From: Oceanospirillum sp048268485
Lineage (GTDB): Bacteria > Pseudomonadota > Gammaproteobacteria > Pseudomonadales > Halomonadaceae
NCBI GenBank assembly: GCA_048268485.1
Contig: JBLWVL010000008.1
Span: forward strand, 56,736-120,735
Length of the DNA: 64,000 bases
Reading direction: 5' to 3'
This document shows positions 26,797 to 35,533 of the stretch, one piece after another. The position numbers were made by a program, and so were the translations under genes. The notes beneath the pieces are model-generated. The model searched no databases. It saw only the letters and a program-made list of their open reading frames with translations, and was not told where the DNA came from. Numbering within the stretch: the first letter of the stretch is position 1; each line of letters begins with the position of its first letter.

Positions 26797-26969
26797 GTTG
26801 GTGTTAACTTTTATCTGGCGCTCTCAATCCCTCGTCCACCTCTCCCTATAAAACACCTGTAAGCGCAGCCTTCTGAGCATAATTCATCGGGTCAGCAAGG
26901 CCTGAAAAGGCGATTAGTTTTTGCGCTGTCTTTTTTCTGTCTTGGTTTTGTCATTTTTACTTTTTATAA

Positions 26970-26985
26970 TCTGGTATATACCAGA
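26970..26985. promoter_or_regulatory. Predicted PhnR operator 1
   Basis: TCTGGTATATACCAGA is a perfect 16-bp palindrome. The core TGGTATATACCA resembles the TGGTATAGACCA sites described for the related regulator PhnF. It lies 51 bases before a short ORF and about 280 bases before the importer gene. Confidence 0.8.
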
Positions 26986-27020
26986 AAGAGAGTGCAATAA
27001 TGTAAAAAATTAGGACCTTT

Positions 27021-27140
27021 ATGTATGGGCAAACAAAGATCGCGATTGTGGGCGGTGGCACCCTAGTCTATACGGCCTTTGCATTAAACCAACATTCTGA
27101 TTGTAAGGTGCCGTTGTTAACGGCTTGTACTACATCCTGA
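27021..27140 (+). pseudogene. 39-codon ORF resembling the N-terminus of an FAD/NAD-binding oxidoreductase
   Basis: ATG at 27021 follows AGGACC. The peptide MYGQTKIAIVGGGTLVYTAF contains a glycine-rich dinucleotide-binding motif (KIAIVGGGT) typical of the first strand of flavin oxidoreductases, then loses similarity and stops at 27140. It lies in the 467-base gap between phnR and the importer gene, between operators 1 and 2. It may be the remnant of a deleted gene or a short translated leader. I see nothing else coding in this gap. Confidence 0.4.
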
Positions 27141-27201
27141 AACTTTTTTTTTTGCAACTTTCATCTGCTGTTAACGGAATTGAAATATTGAGTTGTTAAA
27201 T

Positions 27202-27217
27202 TCTGGTATATACCAAG
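27202..27217. promoter_or_regulatory. Predicted PhnR operator 2 upstream of the importer operon
   Basis: TCTGGTATATACCAAG shares the full 12-bp palindromic core TGGTATATACCA (27204-27215) with operator 1. It ends about 47 bases before the binding-protein start codon, a promoter-proximal position. Confidence 0.8.
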
Positions 27218-27263
27218 TGAAAAAGAATTGACCAGCAATTTAAGCAACTTCAAGGAAAAAACA

Positions 27264-28295
27264 ATGAACCTGATCCAACCAATGAAAAAGATCACGCTGG
27301 GCCTGATGGCGGCAGCAGCACTTACAGCTGGCAGCGCTTATGCAGGCTCTGAGCTGAAAGTTTATACCGCACTGGAAACCGAGCAGCTGAAACCCTACGC
27401 CAAAGCCTTTAACCAACAGTACCCGGATATCAAGATCAAATGGGTACGCGACTCCACCGGTATTGTCACCGCCAAGCTGCTGGCTGAGAAAAATAACCCG
27501 CAGGCGGATGTGATCTGGGGATTAGCGGCAACCAGTCTTCTGGTTCTGAAAGAGCAGAATATGCTGCAGCCCTATGCCCCTGAAGGCCTGGAGAAACTAT
27601 CGCCTAAGTTCCGTGATAAAGCAGCAACTCCTTCATGGGTAGGCATGGATGCCTGGATGGCTTCTCTGTGTTTTAACACCATTGAAGCGAAAAAGCTGGG
27701 GTTGCCAAAGCCTACCAGCTGGGAGGATCTGACTAAGCCCGTCTATAAAGGCCATATTGTTATGCCGAACCCCGCATCATCCGGCACCGGCTTTTTGGAT
27801 GTGTCCTCTTGGTTGCAGCTGTTTGGTGAAGACAAGGGGTGGGGCTATATGGATCGCCTGCACAACAATATCGCCCGTTATACCCATTCTGGCTCCAAGC
27901 CATGCAAACTGGCCGCAGCGGGCGAAGCTCCGATTGGTATCTCCTTCGCATACAAAGGTGCCAGTCTGAAGAAGAAAGGTGCTCCTCTGGATGTGATCTA
28001 CCCACAGGAAGGTCTGGGCTGGGATATGGAAGCAGCCAGTATTGTTAAAGGTACTAAGAATCTGGATGCAGCCCAGAAGCTGATGGATTTTGCGGTAAGT
28101 AAAGAAGCCAACAAACTGTACAGCGCAAGCTTTGCAGTTGTTGCTTATCCGGGGGTTGCTCAGCAGATTCCTTACTTCCCTGCGGATGCTGAGAGCCTGA
28201 TGATGAATAATGATTTCGAATGGTCTGCCAGTAACCGTAAGCAGATTCTGAGCAAATGGCAGAGTCGTTACGACAGCAAAAGTGATCCTAAATAA
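27264..28295 (+). CDS. phnS: 2-aminoethylphosphonate ABC transporter substrate-binding protein (PhnS-like)
   Basis: A 343-residue periplasmic binding protein. Residues 1-26 are a signal peptide (MKKITLGLMAAAALTAGSAYA). The mature part has the iron/thiamine/AEP-type solute-binding fold: LKVYTALETEQLKPYAKAFN, VIWGLAATSLLVLKEQN, MPNPASSGTGFLDVSSWLQ. It delivers substrate to the ABC importer encoded next. The link to 2-aminoethylphosphonate rests on the neighbouring phnW and phnX and on the gene order. The ATG at 27264 follows AAGGA; a TTG at 27228 is too far from a ribosome site. A hairpin follows the stop. Confidence 0.88.
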   Translation: MNLIQPMKKITLGLMAAAALTAGSAYAGSELKVYTALETEQLKPYAKAFNQQYPDIKIKWVRDSTGIVTAKLLAEKNNPQADVIWGLAATSLLVLKEQNMLQPYAPEGLEKLSPKFRDKAATPSWVGMDAWMASLCFNTIEAKKLGLPKPTSWEDLTKPVYKGHIVMPNPASSGTGFLDVSSWLQLFGEDKGWGYMDRLHNNIARYTHSGSKPCKLAAAGEAPIGISFAYKGASLKKKGAPLDVIYPQEGLGWDMEAASIVKGTKNLDAAQKLMDFAVSKEANKLYSASFAVVAYPGVAQQIPYFPADAESLMMNNDFEWSASNRKQILSKWQSRYDSKSDPK

Positions 28296-28308
28296 GCATA
28301 TCTTCTTT

Positions 28309-28338
28309 GGGGGTGTGTCATCTGACTGACACACTTTC
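28309..28338 (+). terminator. Hairpin between phnS and phnT (partial terminator or mRNA stabiliser)
   Basis: GTGTGTCA (28313-28320) and TGACACAC (28327-28334) form a perfect 8-bp stem with G and C runs outside it and no T-run. Such hairpins after binding-protein genes commonly keep their mRNA more abundant than that of the membrane components. Confidence 0.5.
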
Positions 28339-28450
28339 CCCTGAGACTGATGCCGGATGTCATAACTTTTTCATCAAACTGACTTTTATTCGATTTAATG
28401 CTGCAGCTCACATATCAGACTGTACAGATTACCGCGACCCGGAGACGCTT

Positions 28451-29647
28451 ATGATGGCGCAACCCCAACAACCTATTACTTCTGCTTTTACCCCATCAGT
28501 TAAGCGAAGCCATGCCCCTTATCTTCAGGTGAATAAACTCTGGAAACACTATGGTAACTTTGCGGCCTTGAAGGAGGTATCACTGGAGATTGAGGAGGGC
28601 GAGTTTGTCTGTTTTCTGGGGCCTTCCGGCTGCGGTAAGACCACGCTTTTGCGGGCGATTGCCGGTCTTGATCCTCAAAGCAGGGGAGAGATTGTACAAG
28701 GTGGTCAGACTATCTCCCGCCTGCCACCTGAACAGCGTGACTTCGGTATTGTTTTTCAGTCCTATGCTCTGTTCCCGAATCTGACGGTTACCCAGAATAT
28801 TGCTTATGGCCTGCGCAGCCTGAAAAAGAGTCGCAAGCAGATTGAGCAGAAGGTTAATGAGTTGTTGGAGACTATCGGCTTGCCGGATATGGCACATAAA
28901 TATCCTGCTCAGCTTTCCGGTGGTCAGCAGCAACGTATCGCTCTGGCTCGTGCTCTGGCAACTGAGCCAAGCTTATTGTTACTTGATGAGCCCCTTTCGG
29001 CACTGGATGCACGGGTGCGCCTGCATCTGCGTCAGGAGATTCGCAGCCTGCAACGTAAGCTCGGTATCACCACGATTATGGTGACACACGATCAGGATGA
29101 GGCGCTGGCGATGGCGGACCGTATTGTGGTGATGAACCACGGTATTATTGAGCAGGTGGGGACGCCGGAACAGGTCTATCGCCGCCCGGTTAATGCTTTC
29201 GTGGCCAATTTTGTGGGTACCATGAACCTCCTGCCGGTTAAGGCTGCGAATCATCATCAGGTACGGGTGAATGAGCGCCTGATTAGTTGTCGTCATTATA
29301 AATCCCTGCAGATGGGTGCTGCCTGGCTGGCTTTCCGCCCTGAGGTGGCAACGCTTCAGACTGCAGGTCAGAGTTCTGCCGATAAACAGTATGAAACCTT
29401 TAATGGATCCGTATTACATACTGAGTTTATGGGGAACTTCCTACGGGTCGAAGTGAGCCTGCCAGAGTTTCAGCAGAGTGTTCAGGTGGATGTCAGTAGT
29501 CAACATACAGACCTGAATCTTTGTCGTCCGGGCCATCAGATTAGCCTGTCTGTTCCTGTTAGTGAGCTGCAGGTTTTTGAGCGTTACAACAACTCTGCTG
29601 CTACTGGTGCTCCATCTTCTGATAAAGCGCAAGAGGTTGCGGCATGA
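28451..29647 (+). CDS. phnT: 2-aminoethylphosphonate ABC transporter ATP-binding protein (PhnT-like)
   Basis: A 398-residue ABC ATPase. Walker A is GPSGCGKTT near 63-71, the Q-loop FQSYALFPNL, the signature LSGGQQQRIALARAL, Walker B LLLLDEPLSALD and the switch histidine MVTHDQDEAL. The C-terminal 130 residues form a TOBE-type regulatory domain. It energises import by the fused permease encoded next, whose ATG overlaps its stop (ATGA). The start at 28451 follows GGAG; a longer frame from 28307 includes the intergenic hairpin and is unlikely. Confidence 0.9.
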   Translation: MMAQPQQPITSAFTPSVKRSHAPYLQVNKLWKHYGNFAALKEVSLEIEEGEFVCFLGPSGCGKTTLLRAIAGLDPQSRGEIVQGGQTISRLPPEQRDFGIVFQSYALFPNLTVTQNIAYGLRSLKKSRKQIEQKVNELLETIGLPDMAHKYPAQLSGGQQQRIALARALATEPSLLLLDEPLSALDARVRLHLRQEIRSLQRKLGITTIMVTHDQDEALAMADRIVVMNHGIIEQVGTPEQVYRRPVNAFVANFVGTMNLLPVKAANHHQVRVNERLISCRHYKSLQMGAAWLAFRPEVATLQTAGQSSADKQYETFNGSVLHTEFMGNFLRVEVSLPEFQQSVQVDVSSQHTDLNLCRPGHQISLSVPVSELQVFERYNNSAATGAPSSDKAQEVAA

Positions 29648-31386
29648 GTGGTATGGCATCTGACCATCTGTCTGGCGGTTTCCAGAATAAGGAACTTGAG
29701 GAACAGGGTGCGATTAAAGCTGATAAGGTGCGTCTGAGCCGTCAGGATTATATTCAACGTGCAGCGGTATTGCTGGCGGTTCTCTTTCTTTTTGTGGCTT
29801 TGATCCTGCCTTTGGGCACCATGCTGATTAAAAGCCTGCAGAATGCCGAAGGTGATTTCATCGGGCTGGCGAATTTTGCCAACTATATCAGCAACCCCGC
29901 GTTGTTCCAGTCGGTGCTTAACTCCCTGCAGATCGCGTTGATCTCCACCGGTGTGGTGCTGACGCTGGCCTTTCTGTTTGCCTACGGATTAACCCGAACC
30001 TGTATGCCGGGTAAGAAAACTCTTCGTGCCCTGACGCTTTTGCCTCTGTTTGCTCCTTCACTGTTACCGGCCATCAGTCTGATCTATCTGCTGGGAAATC
30101 AAGGCATCTTTAAAGAGGTACTGATGGGGGCGTCTGTTTACGGCCCCATCGGTATCGTGATCGGCATGTGTTTCTGGGTGTTTCCCCATGTGCTGATGAT
30201 TATGGTGACAGCACTTTCCAATTCAGATGCTCGTCTGTATGAGGCCGCTCAGGTGATGAAGGCCTCACCATTGCGTACCTTTTTTACCGTGACGCTGCCG
30301 TCTGCCAAGTACGGCCTTATCAGCGCAGGTTTTGTCGCCTTTACTCTGGTGATTACCGATTTTGGCGTTCCGAAAGTGATCGGTGGTGACTTTAAGGTAC
30401 TGGCGACAGATATCTACAAACAGGTGGTGGGCCAGCAGAATTTCCAGATGGGGGCTGTGGTATCGGTAATTCTGTTGCTGCCAGCGGTATTCTCTTTTGC
30501 TGCAGATCGTCTGGTACAGAAAAAGCAGGTCGCTCTGTTGTCAGCCCGTGCGGTGCCTTATATACCAAAGCCGAACCCAGTTAAGGACAATCTTTTCCTG
30601 GTGATCTGTTTGCTGGTTGTATCGGCTATTCTGCTGGTGATCGGCACAGCAGCTTACGCCTCTTTTGTCAGCTTCTGGCCCTACAATATGGAACTGAGTC
30701 TGCAGCACTATGATTTTGAAGCGGTGGGTTCCAGTTGGGATTACTACTTTAATTCTATTGAGATGGCGGTATGGGTTGCGCTGATTGGTACGGGTATTGT
30801 CTTCTTCAATGCTTACCTGGTGGAAAAAGGTCGTGCCTTTGAACCGGTGCGTAACCTGCTGCATCTGATGGCGATGATCCCTATGGCGGTACCGGGTATG
30901 GTGCTGGGTCTGGCGTACATCTTCTTTTTTAACCAGCCGGATAACCCGCTTAACTTTATCTACGCGACCATGGCGATTCTGGTACTGAACAGTGTGGTGC
31001 ACTTTTATACCGTCTGCCATCTGACCTCGGTAACGGCGCTGAAGCAGATCGATGGTGAGTTTGAGTCGGTGTCGGCCTCCCTGAAAATTCCGTTTTACGT
31101 CACCTTCTGGAGAGTTACGCTGCCGGTATCCCTGCCTGCGGTACTGGAGATCTCGGTCTACCTGTTTGTTAATGCCATGACCACCGTATCGGCGGTGGTC
31201 TTTATCTACTCCAGTGACACCATGCTGGCCTCAATTTCGGTGCTGAATATGGACGAAGCGGGTAATACCGCCTCTGCAGCAGGTATGGGTGTGCTGATTC
31301 TGCTGACCTGTCTGACGGTGAAGGGGTTGCACTGGTTGCTGTCTCAGCAGATTTTGGGGCTGACTCAGGGCTGGCGTAACCGATAA
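29644..31386 (+). CDS. 2-aminoethylphosphonate ABC transporter permease, fused two-domain form (PhnU-PhnV)
   Basis: A 580-residue inner-membrane protein with about twelve hydrophobic helices and two binding-protein-dependent permease domains. The first coupling motif is near EAAQVMKASPLRTFFTVTLPSA and the second near EFESVSASLKIPFYVTFWRV. One polypeptide thus supplies both permease halves, as in the AEP importers that use a single large subunit. It overlaps phnT by four bases. A highly charged N-terminal segment of about 30 residues precedes the first helix. The 112-base gap downstream holds operator 3 for phnW. Confidence 0.9.
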   Translation: MSGMASDHLSGGFQNKELEEQGAIKADKVRLSRQDYIQRAAVLLAVLFLFVALILPLGTMLIKSLQNAEGDFIGLANFANYISNPALFQSVLNSLQIALISTGVVLTLAFLFAYGLTRTCMPGKKTLRALTLLPLFAPSLLPAISLIYLLGNQGIFKEVLMGASVYGPIGIVIGMCFWVFPHVLMIMVTALSNSDARLYEAAQVMKASPLRTFFTVTLPSAKYGLISAGFVAFTLVITDFGVPKVIGGDFKVLATDIYKQVVGQQNFQMGAVVSVILLLPAVFSFAADRLVQKKQVALLSARAVPYIPKPNPVKDNLFLVICLLVVSAILLVIGTAAYASFVSFWPYNMELSLQHYDFEAVGSSWDYYFNSIEMAVWVALIGTGIVFFNAYLVEKGRAFEPVRNLLHLMAMIPMAVPGMVLGLAYIFFFNQPDNPLNFIYATMAILVLNSVVHFYTVCHLTSVTALKQIDGEFESVSASLKIPFYVTFWRVTLPVSLPAVLEISVYLFVNAMTTVSAVVFIYSSDTMLASISVLNMDEAGNTASAAGMGVLILLTCLTVKGLHWLLSQQILGLTQGWRNR

Positions 31387-31472
31387 ACCTGTTTTCAGCG
31401 GGTGGTCTGAGCTTTTACCGCGATGCATATATAGCGCGATGAGGGAAGACCGCCCTATTTTTTAGTTTTAAA

Positions 31473-31488
31473 TCTGGTCTATGCCAGA
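31473..31488. promoter_or_regulatory. Predicted PhnR operator 3 upstream of phnW
   Basis: TCTGGTCTATGCCAGA keeps the outer TCTGG/CCAGA arms of the other two sites with changes in the centre. It ends 25 bases before the phnW ATG and implies that phnW has its own regulated promoter. Confidence 0.72.
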
Positions 31489-31513
31489 TTGATTTAAAGT
31501 GAGCGAGTTCTGT

Positions 31514-32692
31514 ATGTCTGAATTTGAAAACCTGTCACCGCAAGCAGCTGGTAAACCTCCTTATCTGCTGACCCCAGGGCCGATCACCACCACGGATACC
31601 GTAAAAGCGGCTATGCTGCGGGACTGGGGGTCCTGGGATGGTGATTTCCGCCAGATGACCCGCCAACTGTGTGATCAGCTACTGGATGTGGCCAATGCCA
31701 AAGACAGCCATGTCTGCGTGCCTATGCAGGGCAGTGGCACGTTTGCTGTTGAGGCAACACTGGGCACTCTGGTGCCGAAAACCGGCAAGGTTTTGGTACT
31801 GATGAACGGCGCCTACGGTAAACGTCTGGCCCAGACACTGGACTATCTGGGTCGTGATTACGTGACGCTGGACAAGGGCGATTACCTGCCACCGATGCCG
31901 GATGAAGTGGAAAACATTCTGAAAGCGGATGGGGAGATTACCCATGTGGCGGTGATTCATTGCGAAACCAGCTCAGGCATTCTTAACCCAATTCCTGAAA
32001 TTGCTGAGGTGGTCGCCCGCCTGGGACGTCGTCTGATTATCGATTCCATGAGCGCTTTCGGTGCGATTCCGGTGGATGCGAAAAAACTGCCGTTTGATGC
32101 TCTGATCTCCTCTGCCAATAAGTGCTTTGAAGGTGTACCGGGTTTTGGTTTCAGTCTGGTTCGACGTTCTGCGCTGGAGCAGAGCAAAGGCAATGCGCAC
32201 TCCCTGAGTCTGGATCTTTATGAGCAGTCGGTCTATTTGGAAAAAACCGGTCAGTGGCGTTTTACCCCACCAACCCATGTGGTTGCTGCTTTCCTGCAAG
32301 CGATGAAAGAACATACCGAAGAAGGCGGTGTTGCCGGTCGACTGGCCCGGTACAGCCGAAACCAGCAGCGTCTGGTAGCCGGTATGAAGGCGCTGGGTTT
32401 CCGTACTTTGCTGAATGAAAAATGGTTGTCACCAATCATTGTAACCTTCCTGTCGCCGCAGCATGACAATTTTGATTTCAACACCTTCTACGATCGCATC
32501 AAGGCGAAGGGCTTTGTGATCTATCCCGGCAAACTGACCGTGGTGGACAGCTTCCGCCTGGGTTGTATCGGTCAGTTGTATGACGAGCAGATCGATCAGG
32601 TACTGGCCGCTATTAAAGTGGTGCTGGCGGAGATGCAGATCGACAACGGATACGCCGAACTGCCGGAAGAGAATGCGGTGACGGCAGTCTGA
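31514..32692 (+). CDS. phnW: 2-aminoethylphosphonate--pyruvate transaminase PhnW
   Basis: Transfers the amino group of 2-aminoethylphosphonate to pyruvate, giving phosphonoacetaldehyde and alanine. About 392 residues, a fold-type I PLP enzyme. LLTPGPITTTDTVKAAMLRD is the N-terminal signature, CETSSGILNPI the cofactor-aspartate region, and SSANKCFEGVPGFGF carries the PLP lysine. An in-frame GTG at 31499 would add five residues; the ATG at 31514 is preferred. It is followed by phnX and sits under operator 3. Confidence 0.95.
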   Translation: MSEFENLSPQAAGKPPYLLTPGPITTTDTVKAAMLRDWGSWDGDFRQMTRQLCDQLLDVANAKDSHVCVPMQGSGTFAVEATLGTLVPKTGKVLVLMNGAYGKRLAQTLDYLGRDYVTLDKGDYLPPMPDEVENILKADGEITHVAVIHCETSSGILNPIPEIAEVVARLGRRLIIDSMSAFGAIPVDAKKLPFDALISSANKCFEGVPGFGFSLVRRSALEQSKGNAHSLSLDLYEQSVYLEKTGQWRFTPPTHVVAAFLQAMKEHTEEGGVAGRLARYSRNQQRLVAGMKALGFRTLLNEKWLSPIIVTFLSPQHDNFDFNTFYDRIKAKGFVIYPGKLTVVDSFRLGCIGQLYDEQIDQVLAAIKVVLAEMQIDNGYAELPEENAVTAV

Positions 32693-32770
32693 TAAATCGC
32701 CTTATTAAGCCTTATTAAAGAGACGTGACACAGCCAGAGTTTTTACTTATTTAGCTTAAGGATTTTTATT

Positions 32771-33598
32771 ATGTATCAGTTTACCCGTCGTTATATGGGC
32801 CCCCTGCAGGCAGTGATTATGGATTGGGCCGGTACTACTGTGGATTTTGGTTCTATGGCACCGATTCACGCTTTCCGTCGCCTGTTTGAACAGAATAAAA
32901 CCCCGATCACTATCGCTGAAGCCCGTGCCCCTATGGGGGCAGAAAAACGTGAACATATCCGTCAGCTGTGTGCGATGCCCCGGGTGCGTGATGCCTGGAC
33001 GGCTGCCCACGGCTCTGAGCCGACAACTGCGGATATTGACCGTATGTATGAAGAATTTGTGCCGCTGCAGATCGACGCGATCGCCCAGTGTGGTCAGCTG
33101 ATTCCGGGTCTTAAGGATACGCTGGCCTGGTGTCGTGAGCAGGAGATCGCTATCGGTGCCAACACCGGTTATGCCGACCGTATGATCGAAGGTTTGCTGG
33201 CCTCCGCTGCCGAGCAGGGTTATAGCCCGGACAGTAACGTCTGTGCCACTGATGTGCCTAAAGGCCGCCCTTATCCGCATATGGCGCTGAAAAACGCCAT
33301 CGAACTGGGCGTGAGCGATGTTGCTGCCTGTGTCAAAATTGACGACACCCTGACCGGTATCGATGAAGGCCTGTCTGCCGGTATGTGGACGATTGGTGTT
33401 GCGGTTAGTGGTAATGAAGTGGGGCTGTCCCTTGAGGAATGGCAGGCACTGCCAGAAGAGGAGCAGCAGATGCGTCGCCGTGCAGCGTATCAGCGCTTTT
33501 ATCAGGCCGGTGCACATTATGTGGTGGACTCTATCGCCGATGTCGTGCCCTGTCTGATGGAGATCCAGGAACGTCTGGCCGCCGGTGACGCGCCTTGA
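32771..33598 (+). CDS. phnX: Phosphonoacetaldehyde hydrolase PhnX
   Basis: A HAD-superfamily enzyme that cleaves the C-P bond of phosphonoacetaldehyde to acetaldehyde and phosphate. 275 residues. The nucleophile motif is VIMDWAGTTVDFG near 18-30, with the Schiff-base lysine in ARAPMGAEKREHIRQL. Downstream HAD motifs are GANTGYADRM, DVPKGRPYPHMALKN and KIDDTLTGIDEGLSAGMWTIG. With PhnW it completes the hydrolytic route. Its stop overlaps the TTG start of the transporter gene that follows. Confidence 0.96.
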   Translation: MYQFTRRYMGPLQAVIMDWAGTTVDFGSMAPIHAFRRLFEQNKTPITIAEARAPMGAEKREHIRQLCAMPRVRDAWTAAHGSEPTTADIDRMYEEFVPLQIDAIAQCGQLIPGLKDTLAWCREQEIAIGANTGYADRMIEGLLASAAEQGYSPDSNVCATDVPKGRPYPHMALKNAIELGVSDVAACVKIDDTLTGIDEGLSAGMWTIGVAVSGNEVGLSLEEWQALPEEEQQMRRRAAYQRFYQAGAHYVVDSIADVVPCLMEIQERLAAGDAP

Positions 33599-34479
33599 GT
33601 ACCCAGGCTCTTATATTGGTATTGATTTCGGCCTGCCTGCACGCAGGCTGGAATCTGATCGGCAAGCGCACCGCACAGACGGTGCGTTTTTATGCCTGGG
33701 CGATGGCTGCCGGTGGTCTGATGTTCAGCCCGCTGTTGTTTTGGGTTTGGCCTGAGGTACTGCGGTTGCCGCTGAGCTTCTGGCTGTTGCTGCTGGCTTC
33801 CGGTCTCTGTCAGACCCTGTATCTGACGGGTCTGGCCAAAGCCTACCGCCACGGCAACCTCAATCTTGTCTACCCGCTGGCTCGGGCGCTGCCGGTGTTG
33901 ATAGTACCTGTGGCGGTGTTGATGGTTTATGGTCAGAGCGAATTGGAACAGCAGGATTTGCTGGCATTGGCGTTGATTTTCCTCGGTTCTCTGGCGCTGC
34001 CTCTGACTCGCTGGCGGGATTGGCACTGGCGGGATTATCTGACCCCAGCCATCGGCTGGGCTTTATTGGCGGCCTGTGCCACGGCGGGCTATTCCCTGTT
34101 TGACAGTATCGCTCTGCAGATCATGAAGCAGCAGGGTATGAGTGCCTTTGAAGCCGGTAGCAGTTTTGCTGTTCTGCAGGCGGGAGCCTGTCTGGTCTGG
34201 ATGCTACCGCTGATCCGTTTTGTGTTGGGGGAATCCCTGCGGGTGCTACCGGACCGTGGCTGGACGCTGTTGGCCGGTTTTTTCATTATTGGCACCTATC
34301 TGTTGGTTCTGGTCAGTATGACGCTGGTGAGCGAAGTCAGTTATATCGTTGCCCTGCGCCAGATCAGTATTCCATTGGGCGTTCTGATCGGCCTTATCTG
34401 GCTGAAAGAGCCTATCTCTGCCCCTCGCTTGCAGGGACTGGCGCTGATGCTGACCGGGTTGGTACTGGTATCGCTGTGA
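33595..34479 (+). CDS. EamA/DMT-superfamily transporter
   Basis: A 294-residue protein with ten hydrophobic segments arranged as two EamA repeats (ISACLHAGWNLIGKRTAQ and YIVALRQISIPLGVLIGLIWLKEP mark them). It begins with TTG at 33595 that overlaps the phnX stop (TTGA), so it is translationally coupled to phnX. Family members export amino acids or other metabolites; a role in moving a phosphonate-pathway product is plausible but inferred from position only. It is convergent with the LysR gene 30 bases away. Confidence 0.85.
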   Translation: MSTQALILVLISACLHAGWNLIGKRTAQTVRFYAWAMAAGGLMFSPLLFWVWPEVLRLPLSFWLLLLASGLCQTLYLTGLAKAYRHGNLNLVYPLARALPVLIVPVAVLMVYGQSELEQQDLLALALIFLGSLALPLTRWRDWHWRDYLTPAIGWALLAACATAGYSLFDSIALQIMKQQGMSAFEAGSSFAVLQAGACLVWMLPLIRFVLGESLRVLPDRGWTLLAGFFIIGTYLLVLVSMTLVSEVSYIVALRQISIPLGVLIGLIWLKEPISAPRLQGLALMLTGLVLVSL

Positions 34480-34508
34480 CGCCATTATGCAACGCTGGCT
34501 TTCAGTCA

Positions 34509-35474
34509 CTATTGCAAAAAGTGGCTTTTCAACCAGTCACGAAACACGATCACTTTAGGTGACAGCGCTTTATTGGGTGTTACCAGATAGTGTGCGCCGG
34601 TAGCTTTTAGGGTAAAGGGATGCACCTGGACCAGTTGGCCGCTGTCGAGCAGGGGCTGCAGGGTCAGATTGCGCGCCAGTAATACTCCCAGCCCCTGACA
34701 GGCAGCATCAAAGGCGGCGGTGCTGGTGTCACACTCCAGCAGTGGCATTGGTTGAGTGTCTATGCCCTGCTGTCGGAACCATTGGGGCCAGTTCTCTTTG
34801 CCACCAATAATGCTGATTAAAGGTGCTTGTATCAATCGCTCCAGCTCGCCCTTGATCGGATCACGGGCAAGAAACGCCGGGCTGGCTACGGCCACCAGGT
34901 GCTCGTGGGAGATCCGTTCTACCTGCATACCACTCCAGTCACCGTAACCGTTACTGATCTCGATATCCGCTTCCTCTACCTGTTCTTCCGATGGCCAGAC
35001 CGCCGATAACAGTCGTAGGCGTATCCCCGGATGCTGCCGATAAAAATCCTTCAACCGGGGCATCAGCCAGCGTTGCAGAAAGCTGCTGCCACATTTGATC
35101 TTCAATAACACTCGGTGGTCATTGCCAAACAGTTCATTGGTACCGGTCTGCAGCAGCGCGAACGCTTCGCTAAGTACCGGCAGGTAGGCTTGGGCGGCAC
35201 CTGTCAGCTCCAGCCCCCGGGGCTTGCGGATAAAAAGTGGTGTATCCAGATAATCCTCCAGCAGCTTCACCTGTTGACTAACCGCACCCTGAGTCACGTG
35301 TAGTTCTTCTGCTGCCCGGGTCAAACTACGGAGTCGAGCGGCGGCTTCAAAGTTTTTCAGCGCCTTCAGAGGTGGCAACGGCTGATTTGATCTTAATAGG
35401 ATGGGTTGAGGCGTATCAGGGGGCGTGGCCGCCGGCTGCGGTAGCAGGGCGCTGGGGTTCGTTAATCGTGACAT
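34509..35474 (-). CDS. LysR-family regulator divergent from the C-P lyase operon
   Basis: A 321-residue LysR protein. A proline-rich N-terminal extension of about 35 residues precedes the canonical start LPPLKALKNFEAAARLRSL; the helix-turn-helix includes LTRAAEELHVTQGAVSQQVKLLEDYL, followed by a GcvA-type co-inducer domain. It is transcribed away from phnG across a 353-base gap, the classical arrangement for a LysR regulator controlling the neighbouring operon. No phnF-type regulator is attached to the C-P lyase genes, so this protein is the best local candidate. The effector is unknown. Confidence 0.88.
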   Translation of the reverse strand: MSRLTNPSALLPQPAATPPDTPQPILLRSNQPLPPLKALKNFEAAARLRSLTRAAEELHVTQGAVSQQVKLLEDYLDTPLFIRKPRGLELTGAAQAYLPVLSEAFALLQTGTNELFGNDHRVLLKIKCGSSFLQRWLMPRLKDFYRQHPGIRLRLLSAVWPSEEQVEEADIEISNGYGDWSGMQVERISHEHLVAVASPAFLARDPIKGELERLIQAPLISIIGGKENWPQWFRQQGIDTQPMPLLECDTSTAAFDAACQGLGVLLARNLTLQPLLDSGQLVQVHPFTLKATGAHYLVTPNKALSPKVIVFRDWLKSHFLQ

Positions 35475-35496
35475 AGGGGGCTGAATATTCCTTAGA

Positions 35497-35533
35497 AAAG
35501 CTCAGGGCTGTTTTTAACTAAAGCTCAGGGCTG
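35497..35533. repeat. Two 14-bp direct repeats in the LysR-phnG intergenic region
   Basis: AAAGCTCAGGGCTG occurs at 35497-35510 and 35520-35533, 23 bases apart start to start (about two helical turns), 23 to 59 bases upstream of the LysR start codon. This could be an autoregulatory operator. The rest of the 353-base gap holds a small inverted repeat GACAC-TTTC-GTGTC (35570-35583) and no supported ORF or clear Pho box. Confidence 0.55.
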
